Origin: Gallionellaceae bacterium UBA5126
GTDB lineage: Bacteria > Pseudomonadota > Gammaproteobacteria > Burkholderiales > Gallionellaceae
Length of the DNA stretch: 8,871 nucleotides
Direction of reading: 5' to 3'
Assembly: GCA_002414205.1 (NCBI GenBank)
Contig: DHYQ01000040.1
Location: 7,014-15,884 of the forward strand
The translations under genes were made by a program, and so were the position numbers. The notes below the pieces were generated by a model that made no database searches, had not been told where the DNA came from, and saw only the letters and a program-made list of their open reading frames with translations. Positions 1 to 6,364 of this stretch are shown in pieces. Positions within the stretch are counted from its first letter, which is position 1. Each line of letters opens with the position of its first letter.

Positions 1-1372
1 GGGCATGTACCACGCTATTGAGCATGTTCTCGAACAGCTTGCGGTAGGTGTATTCCTGCTGCTGCAATTCACCCGCCAGGCGTTTTTCCTGGGTGATGTC
101 ACTGAAAGTCAGCAAGGCATATTCCACGGCATGCCGGGCGTCAAACAACGGGGTGGCGCTGACTCTTTTCCAGCGCATGGAGCCATCCCGGTTACGTGTA
201 CCGAGCACGGCACCCCGCACCGCTTCGCCACGCAAGGCACGGGCAATGGGGGAGTCCGGGATGGGATAGGGTTGCAGATCTTCCCGAAAGGCTTTCCAGT
301 AGGACAAATCCGGGCGGGCTTGTTGCAGTTCACTCAAGTTGGCCTCCAGGATACGTTCCCCGGCTTGGTTGATGCTGATGATTTGTTGTTGTGGGTTGAA
401 CAGCATGACGCCCTGCTCCAGCGCATCCAGCATGCCACGGGTGTATTTCTCGCGTTGGCGCAGGGTGTGGCTGAGTGCGCGTTCGGCACGCAGGATGCTG
501 GCAAGTGGCATGCCGACACAGGACAGCGTCATCAGGAACACCCAAAAATGCAGCAAGCCCGGTAGAGCATCATGTGCGGCAAATACGCCGGTGCCAAGAT
601 GCAGGCTGCGCAGGCCAAACACAATTACCGTGCACAGCACCAGCAACACGCCGTGCCAGCCTAGGCGTGCGGCGGCAAAGACCATGGGTAGAAACAGCCA
701 ATGGGCGCGTGGCAACGTGCCTAGCCAAGCGTGCGCACCGTCCAGAAACACCCAGTCGCTCATGAGCGCGGTGATGCCTAGCAAGGTGGCACTTTCCAGC
801 AAACGCGCGGGGGTATATTGGTTGGGGATGGGGTGGCGCCACACCAGAAAAAAGGGCGTGACGATCAAAATCCCCAGCGTATCGCCCATCCACCAATGCA
901 GCAGACTTTCTGCCAGATCCACACGATGCAGTTCGCCGGTGAGGAACAGGGTGGTAATGCCGGTCAGGGCGCAAATGGCCGGGGCGAGCAGGCTGGCAGA
1001 TAACAGCGCCAGAAAACTGCCGAAGGAATCCAAATCGAGGTTGAAGCGACGGCTGCGTTGCAGCAGGTAATCACCTAGCCAGGCTTCCAGCGTGACAGAC
1101 AAGGCAATGGCGCTGGCGGGTAACAGCGCGTGCTGCGCGGCCCATAATTCCACCGCCAGTGCGCCGATCCAGATGGCGGGTAACAAGCGGGTACCGCCGA
1201 GCAGGAGGGCGGCCAGCGCGACGCCACTGGAAGGCCACAGCAGCGTCACCATGCCGTTGCTGGAGTAATACAGCAACATGAGTTTGGCCAGCAAAAAATA
1301 GCCGCCGCTAACCAGCAGGAATTGCCACAGTTGTCGTACCGATATGTTGGGGTGTTGTGCTATCGGAGTCAT
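1..1372 (-). CDS. MASE1-PAS membrane sensor protein, C-terminus beyond window edge
   Basis: This frame is open for 457 codons from the ATG at 1372 to the low-coordinate edge, so the protein is truncated by the window. Residues about 12-295 are hydrophobic with roughly eight or more membrane segments and fit the MASE1 integral-membrane sensory domain: LLWPSSGVALAALLLG near residue 44 and WWMGDTLGILIVTP near 160 are typical of that family. A PAS domain follows (about 308-432, starting TRGMLDALEQGVMLFNP, with a PAC-like end RDGSMRWKRVSATPLFD ... LLTFSDITQEKRL). A second PAS appears to begin at YRKLFENMLNSVVHA. Known MASE1 proteins end in GGDEF, GGDEF-EAL or histidine-kinase modules, so the output domain lies outside the window and cannot be named. 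The start is constrained because the ampD stop codon lies in the same frame 15 bases upstream and the first membrane segment begins near residue 15. There is no Shine-Dalgarno. The ligand is unknown. Confidence 0.85.
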   Translation of the reverse strand, partial: MTPIAQHPNISVRQLWQFLLVSGGYFLLAKLMLLYYSSNGMVTLLWPSSGVALAALLLGGTRLLPAIWIGALAVELWAAQHALLPASAIALSVTLEAWLGDYLLQRSRRFNLDLDSFGSFLALLSASLLAPAICALTGITTLFLTGELHRVDLAESLLHWWMGDTLGILIVTPFFLVWRHPIPNQYTPARLLESATLLGITALMSDWVFLDGAHAWLGTLPRAHWLFLPMVFAAARLGWHGVLLVLCTVIVFGLRSLHLGTGVFAAHDALPGLLHFWVFLMTLSCVGMPLASILRAERALSHTLRQREKYTRGMLDALEQGVMLFNPQQQIISINQAGERILEANLSELQQARPDLSYWKAFREDLQPYPIPDSPIARALRGEAVRGAVLGTRNRDGSMRWKRVSATPLFDARHAVEYALLTFSDITQEKRLAGELQQQEYTYRKLFENMLNSVVHA

Positions 1373-1387
1373 GGGGTGGTGGGGGGA
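1373..1387 (-). other. SD-less, C-rich junction between ampD and the MASE1 gene
   Basis: The 15 bases between the ampD TAA (1390-1388) and the ATG at 1372 read TCCCCCCACCACCCC on the coding strand. There is no purine-rich ribosome-binding site here or in the last codons of ampD. Because 15 is a multiple of three, both genes share one reading frame, separated only by this stop codon. Initiation probably depends on ribosomes finishing ampD. Confidence 0.7.
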
Positions 1388-1930
1388 TTAACCGGCTGGG
1401 GGCGGGCACAGGTAGGCGTGCCAGTCGAAGTAGGGGCCCGGATCGGTTTTTCGCCCGGGTGCAATGTGTTGATGCCCGGCAATGCCGCGCAGCGGGTAAT
1501 GCTGGCGCAAGCAGTGGGTGAGTTGTTGCAGGGTTTGATATTGTGCCGACAGGAACGGGGTGTGGTCGTCGCCTTCCAGTTCGATGCCGAGGGAAAAATC
1601 ATTGCAGCGGCTGCGGCCTTGCCATTCGGACGCGCCCGCATGCCAGGCGCGCTGCTGGCAGGAGACGAACTGTATCAGCTCACCATTGCGGCGAATGAAA
1701 AAGTGCGCGGACACCCGCAACCCGCGCAGGCCGTCAAAATAGGGGTGGGCATCACAATCCAGGGTGTTGGTAAACAACTGTGCCACGGCGTCACCGTGGA
1801 ATTGTGCCGGCGGCAGGCTGATGGCGTGGATGACCAGTAACTCGATGGCCGGGTTGTCCGGGCGGGCATCGCAGTTGGGGGAGGGGAGGTGGGGAATGCC
1901 CGCCAGCCAGCCTTGGGCATCAATCTTCAT
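1388..1930 (-). CDS. ampD: AmpD, 1,6-anhydro-N-acetylmuramyl-L-alanine amidase
   Basis: AmpD is the cytosolic zinc amidase that cleaves the peptide from 1,6-anhydroMurNAc-peptides during peptidoglycan recycling; its loss derepresses AmpR-controlled beta-lactamases where those exist. The 180-residue product matches the family length (E. coli about 183). Zinc ligands are visible as H35 (LLVIHAISLPP), H153 and D163 (GHQHIAPGRKTDPGP), with catalytic E117 (GIELEG) and K161, the Amidase_2 pattern. The usual Asp two residues after the second zinc His is His here (GHQH where many AmpDs have GHSD or GHCD). I chose ATG 1930: GGAAG lies nine bases upstream. ATG 1936 (two residues longer) is also possible but has a poorly spaced SD. 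The frame stays open to 2077, but that stretch is pilR read in another frame and shows no AmpD homology. The gene overlaps the pilR end by 11 bases, which implies translational coupling. A membrane-free N-terminus without signal peptide supports AmpD over periplasmic AmiD. Confidence 0.95.
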   Translation of the reverse strand: MKIDAQGWLAGIPHLPSPNCDARPDNPAIELLVIHAISLPPAQFHGDAVAQLFTNTLDCDAHPYFDGLRGLRVSAHFFIRRNGELIQFVSCQQRAWHAGASEWQGRSRCNDFSLGIELEGDDHTPFLSAQYQTLQQLTHCLRQHYPLRGIAGHQHIAPGRKTDPGPYFDWHAYLCPPPAG

Positions 1931-3305
1931 CGCCATTGTCTTCCGGGGCCTTGATGCCGAGTCGCTCCATACGATAGCGCATGGTGCGGAAGGTGAGCCC
2001 CAGCCGTTTGGCGGCGGCGGTGCGATTGAAGGTGGTTTGCTCCAAGGCGGCCAGCAAGGCTTGCCGCTCGACTTCATCCAGAAAGTCCGGCAACGAATAG
2101 CGCCCAGCCGGGGGACGCACGCTATCGCTCATCACCTGATCCGGGCTGCTGCGCTCACTGGGCGACAGGTGCAGGTCACTGACCGTAATCACATTTTGTT
2201 CACACAGCGCCAAGGCGCGTTCGATGACATTTTCCAGCTCGCGTACATTGCCGGGAAAGGTGTAGTTTTGCAGCGCAATGACTGCATCCTTGCTGAATTG
2301 CACCGCCTGTTCGCCGCGTAAGCGCAACAGGGTTTGCTGGGCGATGTCGGGGATGTCGCTGCGCAATTCGCGTAAGGCGGGCATCTGAATCGGGATGACA
2401 TTCAAGCGGTAGTACAAATCCTGGCGGAATTTGCCTTCCTTGACGCGCTCGGCCAGATCGTGATGCGTGGCGCTGATGATGCGTACATCCACCGCTTCTT
2501 CGACGGTGGCGCCGACCTTGCGCACCTTTTTTTCTTGAATGGCACGCAGCAGTTTGACCTGCATGGTCAGGGGCAAATCGGCCACTTCATCCAAAAAGAG
2601 CGTGCCGCCGTGCGCGGCCTGAAAGAAGCCATCACGGTCTTTGTCCGCGCCGGTAAACGCACCCTTGCGGTAGCCAAAAAATTCGCTTTCCATCAGGTTT
2701 TCCGGGATGGCCCCGCAATTCACTGCCACGATGGGCCGTTCGCTACGTGCCCCGCTCTGCACAATCAGTCGTGCCGCCAGTTCCTTGCCGCTGCCGGACT
2801 CGCCGGTAATGTGTACCGGGGCCTGGCTGCGCGCCACGCGCCCGATCAAGTCACGTACCCGTTGCATGGCGGGTGAGTGCCCCAGCAGGATTTTGTCGCT
2901 GATGACCACGTTGGCGTTTTTGGGCAGATTCAGGGCGGATTTGACCAGTGCACGTAATTGGCTGAGGGAAACAGGCTTGTTCAGATAATCAAACGCCCCG
3001 GCTTTCAGCGCGCTGATGGCATTCTCCATGTTGCCATGTGCGGTGATGACCGCGACCGGAATGTCCAGATTGTGTTGGGTGATGTGTTGCACCACCTGCA
3101 AGCCATCGCCATCCGGCATACGCATGTCGGTCAAGCATAAGTCATAGTTTTTGCGCGCCAGCTTGGCCAATGCGGCTTGCACGCCATTGGCACAATCGAC
3201 CTCCATGCCCATCTTGATCAGGGTCATTTCCAGTAACTCCAGGATGTCGGGTTCGTCATCCACCAGCAGGACTGTGGGGTTGGGGGGCATGGCAGTCGTA
3301 TTCAT
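1920..3305 (-). CDS. pilR: PilR, sigma54-dependent response regulator of type IV pilus genes
   Basis: This 461-residue NtrC-family activator has three domains. The receiver (about 10-125) has the acidic DDE at 16-18, phosphoacceptor D60 (LTDMRMPDGDG) and conserved K110 (NKP). The AAA+ domain (about 140-365) has Walker A GESGSGKE at 168-175, the sigma54-contact loop GAFTGA at 215-220 and Walker B GTLFLDE at 234-240, all intact. The C-terminal Fis-type helix-turn-helix (about 425-452) contains RTAAAKRLGLTFRTMRYRMERLGI-like sequence in two parts, NRTAAAKRLGL and TFRTMRYRMERLGI. That FR.(M/L)RYR form is typical of PilR rather than NtrC or ZraR. Phosphorylated PilR activates the major pilin gene with RNA polymerase-sigma54. 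The ATG overlaps the pilS stop as ATGA and has GGAG seven bases upstream (3316-3313), so the first ATG is preferred over M6. The neighbouring kinase PilS supports the assignment; no pilin gene is present to confirm the target. Confidence 0.95.
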   Translation of the reverse strand: MNTTAMPPNPTVLLVDDEPDILELLEMTLIKMGMEVDCANGVQAALAKLARKNYDLCLTDMRMPDGDGLQVVQHITQHNLDIPVAVITAHGNMENAISALKAGAFDYLNKPVSLSQLRALVKSALNLPKNANVVISDKILLGHSPAMQRVRDLIGRVARSQAPVHITGESGSGKELAARLIVQSGARSERPIVAVNCGAIPENLMESEFFGYRKGAFTGADKDRDGFFQAAHGGTLFLDEVADLPLTMQVKLLRAIQEKKVRKVGATVEEAVDVRIISATHHDLAERVKEGKFRQDLYYRLNVIPIQMPALRELRSDIPDIAQQTLLRLRGEQAVQFSKDAVIALQNYTFPGNVRELENVIERALALCEQNVITVSDLHLSPSERSSPDQVMSDSVRPPAGRYSLPDFLDEVERQALLAALEQTTFNRTAAAKRLGLTFRTMRYRMERLGIKAPEDNGDED

Positions 3306-4900
3306 TCAACTTCTCCGAAAATCATTCTGAAACAGGCACCCGTTGTGCCGTCCGTGGAAACATATTCTAGGCGGGTATTGTTGGCTTCGCATAACTCTTT
3401 GGCAATATACAGCCCCAGGCCGGTACCCTCCTTTTCGGTGGTAAAAAACGGCTCGAATACATGGCCATGCAATTCGCTTGGAATGCCGGGGCCATCATCC
3501 TGGATGCACAAACTGGTTTGTTGCGGCGTGTGTTGCAAAATCAGGCGCAAGCTACCGGGACGGTTTTGCCCGTAGCGCAGGCTGTTGTGGCATAAATTCC
3601 ACAAGACTTGATTCAGATGACCCCGATCAAAATGCACACGACAGCTCGGTGGTGTTTGCAGATCGCCAATCTCCGGGCTGATTTTTTGCGACTGGCAGAA
3701 CTCTTCCAGAAAACTGCTCAACACGGGTGGCAAATCCACGCTTTCAGGTTGTGCACGGTCGCGTCGGTTCAATTGCATGACATCCTGCACGATCTGGTTG
3801 ATGCGCTGGGTGTTGGCCAGCACGATTTGCAGCAGACGTTGCTGGGCCGGGTCGTTGAGGTCTTCTGCCAGCAATTCGCTGGCGTGACTGATGGCGGAGA
3901 GTGGGTTGCGCACCTCATGCGCGATGTTGGCGGTCAGACGTCCCAGTGCTGCGAGCTTGATTTGCTGTGCTTCGGCGCGGGCGCGTTGCATGTCTTCCAC
4001 AAAAATCACCACGCCACGCACCTCTTCGTGTTCAAACGGCACAAAGCGCAAACGGGCTTGTAATCCTTCGTCCAGGGTCAGGATGTCGCCTTGATTGTGC
4101 CCGGTTTCCTGCCAGCGGGCGTATTGCGCTGCCAGCAAGGGAAAGGCGCTGCTCAGGCGATTGCCTTGATGGGCTGCGCGGTGTAGCAGGCGCTCGGCGC
4201 ACGGGTTCATTTGCAGCAACAGACCATTGCCATCGACCACCACCACGCCGTCCTGCATGTCCCGCATCACTTGTCGATTGGCTTCGGACATGCTGAGTAA
4301 CTCCAGCCCACGTTGTTGCGCCAGCAATTGGCTGTCGACCGCGTATTTGGCCAGGATGTGTGCCAGCCAGGCGACGGCAAAATAAGCCGCACAGAGCAAG
4401 CCGACCTGAATGAACTGCGAGGTCATGCCGTCCTTGTACAGCACGTCCATGCCGTGCGCCAACAGCATGCCCATGGTCGCCAGGGCGGCAAAAAGCAGGG
4501 TGATTCTGCCTCGGCTAATCAATCCGGCGGCGGTCAGGGAAATCAGCAACAGCAGGCCGAAGTTGCTTTGTACGCCGCCACTGGCATACGAAATCACCGA
4601 AAGCAGCACGATATCGCTGACCACCTGCCAACCCAACTGCCACTGAAAGGGTGGGCGACGCAGCCACATGCCGAACAACGACAGTAGTACCAACACGGCG
4701 TAGACCCGGCTGGCCTGTCGGAACAGATTAGGCGAGTAGACATCCAGCGGCCAGTCGTTGATGAAGCGATGCGACAGCAGCCAGAACAGCCCGGCCACGG
4801 TCAGGCGGTACAGGTTGAAGTAAAACAGCGAGTGCCAGTGCCGATTGCCCTTGTAGGCGTGTAGACGCAGGGTTTTGTTGAAATCAGGAATGGTCGGCAT
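3302..4900 (-). CDS. pilS: PilS, membrane sensor histidine kinase of the PilS/PilR system
   Basis: This is the kinase partner of PilR. With the ATG at 4900 the product is 532 residues. About six membrane segments occupy residues 28-183, the arrangement known for PilS. A PAS-like segment follows (about 205-265, DMQDGVVVVDGNGLLLQMNP). The HisKA domain carries phospho-accepting H328 in IAHEVRNPLSAISHASELL, and the ATPase domain has N439 (WNLCHNSLRYG), DDGPGI at 468-473, FFTTEKEGTGLGL around 485-497. All catalytic boxes are present. In Pseudomonas aeruginosa PilS monitors membrane pilin through its TM segments. The open frame continues upstream to 4981, but those 27 codons lie over the preceding small gene, lack a plausible extra domain and add nothing typical of PilS, so I reject that start. 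The SD at 4900 is weak (GGAA, seven bases away). The start lies 17 bases inside the upstream gene, suggesting coupling. The TGA overlaps the pilR ATG. Confidence 0.94.
   Translation of the reverse strand: MPTIPDFNKTLRLHAYKGNRHWHSLFYFNLYRLTVAGLFWLLSHRFINDWPLDVYSPNLFRQASRVYAVLVLLSLFGMWLRRPPFQWQLGWQVVSDIVLLSVISYASGGVQSNFGLLLLISLTAAGLISRGRITLLFAALATMGMLLAHGMDVLYKDGMTSQFIQVGLLCAAYFAVAWLAHILAKYAVDSQLLAQQRGLELLSMSEANRQVMRDMQDGVVVVDGNGLLLQMNPCAERLLHRAAHQGNRLSSAFPLLAAQYARWQETGHNQGDILTLDEGLQARLRFVPFEHEEVRGVVIFVEDMQRARAEAQQIKLAALGRLTANIAHEVRNPLSAISHASELLAEDLNDPAQQRLLQIVLANTQRINQIVQDVMQLNRRDRAQPESVDLPPVLSSFLEEFCQSQKISPEIGDLQTPPSCRVHFDRGHLNQVLWNLCHNSLRYGQNRPGSLRLILQHTPQQTSLCIQDDGPGIPSELHGHVFEPFFTTEKEGTGLGLYIAKELCEANNTRLEYVSTDGTTGACFRMIFGEVE
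3313..3316 (-). promoter_or_regulatory. Ribosome-binding site of pilR
   Basis: GGAG lies inside the last codons of pilS, seven bases before the pilR ATG at 3305. It fixes the pilR start at the ATGA overlap with pilS and fits coupled translation that keeps kinase and regulator in proportion. Confidence 0.75.
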
Positions 4901-5111
4901 CGCGGTGTTCCGCACAGCAGAAAGTGCGTTGTTGAGACAAGAGGCTTTCGCTGCGCGGCAGGTGAATGCCACAGTGTGCACAACGCACCATGTCTTCTGT
5001 GGCGGGAAAGCTGTCGGCGGGCGGTGGGGCTGGCGGGCGACGACGCTGGAAGTTGCGAACCAGGCTGTAAATAAAAATGCCGATCAGCAGTAGTGTCAGC
5101 AAGCGCCCCAT
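4884..5111 (-). CDS. PP0621-like small single-TM protein with Cys/His motif
   Basis: This 75-residue protein has an N-terminal hydrophobic helix (about 3-19, LLTLLLIGIFIYSLV), a basic then proline-rich linker (FQRRRPPAPPPADSFP) and a C-terminal putative metal-binding motif: CAHCG (C44, C47), then C65, C66 and H69 (FCCAEH). The layout matches the proteobacterial PP0621 family, short proteins of unknown function often found just before pilS, as here. A Cys4 or Cys3His zinc site facing the cytoplasm is an inference from the positive residues after the helix. ATG 5111 has an upstream SD (AAGGGAAAG, 5124-5116). It overlaps pilS by 17 bases and follows a candidate promoter, so it is probably the first gene of the pilSR transcript. 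I recognise the family but do not know its activity; a role in PilS function is only suggested by position. Confidence 0.85.
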   Translation of the reverse strand: MGRLLTLLLIGIFIYSLVRNFQRRRPPAPPPADSFPATEDMVRCAHCGIHLPRSESLLSQQRTFCCAEHRDADHS

Positions 5112-5141
5112 AATACTTTCCCTTGATAAAAATCCGTCGGC

Positions 5142-5171
5142 ATTCTACGGGTAGGCGCGAAAGGGTGGCAA
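5142..5171 (-). promoter_or_regulatory. Candidate sigma70 promoter for the small protein-pilS-pilR-ampD operon
   Basis: In the only real intergenic gap, the coding strand carries TTGCCA (5171-5166) and TAGAAT (5147-5142), each one mismatch from the -35 and -10 consensus, separated by 18 bases. A start site would fall near 5135, giving a leader of about 24 bases with an SD at 5124-5116. The -35 begins two bases after the stop codon of the cNMP-EAL gene. The positions are read directly; promoter activity is inferred. Confidence 0.5.
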
Positions 5172-5173
5172 GG

Positions 5174-6349
5174 TCAGCCGCCGTATTGCGCGATCAGCTC
5201 GTGGAGTGGCTTGGCTTTGCTGAACAGCCAACCTTGGCCGAAATCACAGCCCAAGGTGAGTAGTTCTTGCCGGACATCTTCAGTTTCCACACCCTCGGCC
5301 ACGACGTTCATGCCCAGCGAGTGTGCCAAGGCGATGGAGGAGCGGACGATTTCCCGGCTTTGTGGCGATTGCACCACGTAGGCGGCAAACGAGCGATCCA
5401 CCTTCATGGTGCCGATGGGGTAGCGTTGCAAATAATCCAGGCCGGAGTGTCCGGTGCCGTAGTCGTCCACGGCCAGTGAGCTGCCCAAGCTGATCAGTTG
5501 GCTCAGGATGACCAAGGCCTCGTCTGGACGCTCCACCATCACGGTTTCAGTCAGTTCCAGTTTCAATTCCTGGGGAGGCATGTGATGGCGATGTATCACC
5601 GCCTTGATGTCATCGACCAAGCTGGGTGTGGTCAGTTGGCAGGCGGAGAGATTGACGCTGACAAACGGGTGCTCGTGATGGGTGAGTTTGCGCAGACTGG
5701 ACCAGTCCTGGCAGGCGCGTTCCAGTGTCCACAAGCCGATATCCAGAATCAGTCCGGTTTGCTCGGCCAGTGCCATGAATTCAGCCGGGGAGACTTGGCC
5801 GCGTTTGGGATGGTGCCAGCGAATCAAGGCTTCAAAACCGGAGATCAAACCATCGCGCAAGTCACAGATGGGTTGGTAGTGCAACTGGAATTCATGGCGT
5901 GCCAAGGCGCGGGTGAGACCGTGTGCCAGTGAAATTTTATGGGTAGCTTCCCCATGCAGCGTGGCGCGTTGTTTGGATTGGAGTTTACTCAGGGTAGGGG
6001 CGCTGGGAGACAGGAGGTTGCGGAAACGCTCCAGCAAGATCGACACCAAATGACGCAGGATGGGGTCGCTTTTGTTCAACAGATCATTGACCAGTTGTCG
6101 TTGTATTGGCACCAGCATGGTGCGTTCCAGGGCGCGCACGTTGGCGGTGCGAGGTTTTTCGTCAATCAGGGCAATTTCGCCAAACATTTCACCCTTGCCC
6201 ATGACCGACAAGATACGCTCGCCGCTGCCGTCATTGATGAACACTTCCACGCTGCCTTCTTCGATGAGATAAGCGCATCGCCCTTCATCGCCCGTCTTGA
6301 AAATGATTTTGCCGGGGGGGTAGACCTCACGGTCGAATTCGTCAAACAT
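5174..6349 (-). CDS. Cyclic-nucleotide-binding domain fused to EAL c-di-GMP phosphodiesterase
   Basis: The 391-residue product has two domains and no membrane segment or signal peptide. Residues about 1-112 form a cNMP-binding fold; the phosphate-binding cassette FGEIALIDEKPRTANV keeps the Glu and Arg that hold the ribose and cyclic phosphate in CRP and PKA-R, with the same Glu-to-Arg spacing as PKA-R. Residues about 150-388 form an EAL domain with each residue expected of active enzymes: E173 (FEALIRW), N233 (VNLS), E265 (ELTET), D295/D296 (VDDYGTG), K316 (KVDRSF), E352 (AEGVET) and Q372 (GQGWLFS). The product is therefore predicted to hydrolyse c-di-GMP to pGpG under cAMP or cGMP control. 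Loop 6 reads DDYGTG rather than the common DDFGTG. No GGDEF remnant lies between the domains. ATG 6349 is chosen for its strong SD; the frame is open to 6436, but that part overlaps corC out of frame. It sits 13 bases after corC and is probably cotranscribed. Ligand identity is unproven. Confidence 0.92.
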   Translation of the reverse strand: MFDEFDREVYPPGKIIFKTGDEGRCAYLIEEGSVEVFINDGSGERILSVMGKGEMFGEIALIDEKPRTANVRALERTMLVPIQRQLVNDLLNKSDPILRHLVSILLERFRNLLSPSAPTLSKLQSKQRATLHGEATHKISLAHGLTRALARHEFQLHYQPICDLRDGLISGFEALIRWHHPKRGQVSPAEFMALAEQTGLILDIGLWTLERACQDWSSLRKLTHHEHPFVSVNLSACQLTTPSLVDDIKAVIHRHHMPPQELKLELTETVMVERPDEALVILSQLISLGSSLAVDDYGTGHSGLDYLQRYPIGTMKVDRSFAAYVVQSPQSREIVRSSIALAHSLGMNVVAEGVETEDVRQELLTLGCDFGQGWLFSKAKPLHELIAQYGG

Positions 6350-6358
6350 GACTACGTT

Positions 6359-6364
6359 CTCCTT
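6359..6364 (-). promoter_or_regulatory. Ribosome-binding site of the cNMP-EAL gene, overlapping the corC stop
   Basis: AAGGAG sits nine bases before ATG 6349 and shares two bases with the corC TAA (6365-6363). It decides the start against the upstream in-frame ATGs at 6388 and 6436, which lie inside corC. Confidence 0.8.

Noticed and set aside
339..1070. Plus-strand open frame of 243 codons
   Set aside because: It lies opposite the MASE1-PAS gene, whose frame shows coherent membrane segments and PAS motifs. The plus-strand product is Arg/Ser-rich low-complexity sequence typical of an antisense shadow.
1937..2077. Upstream extension of AmpD to 229 residues
   Set aside because: These codons are the DNA-binding end of pilR in another frame; the length and conserved start region of AmpD fit ATG 1930 (or 1936).
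4901..4981. Upstream extension of PilS by 27 residues
   Set aside because: It lies wholly over the small protein gene, adds no PilS-like sequence, and the ATG at 4900 gives the usual layout.
5128..5150. Possible terminator: CCGT...ACGG stem followed by ATTTTT
   Set aside because: The stem is only four base pairs with a nine-base loop and it overlaps the -10 region of the candidate promoter, so it is too weak to call.
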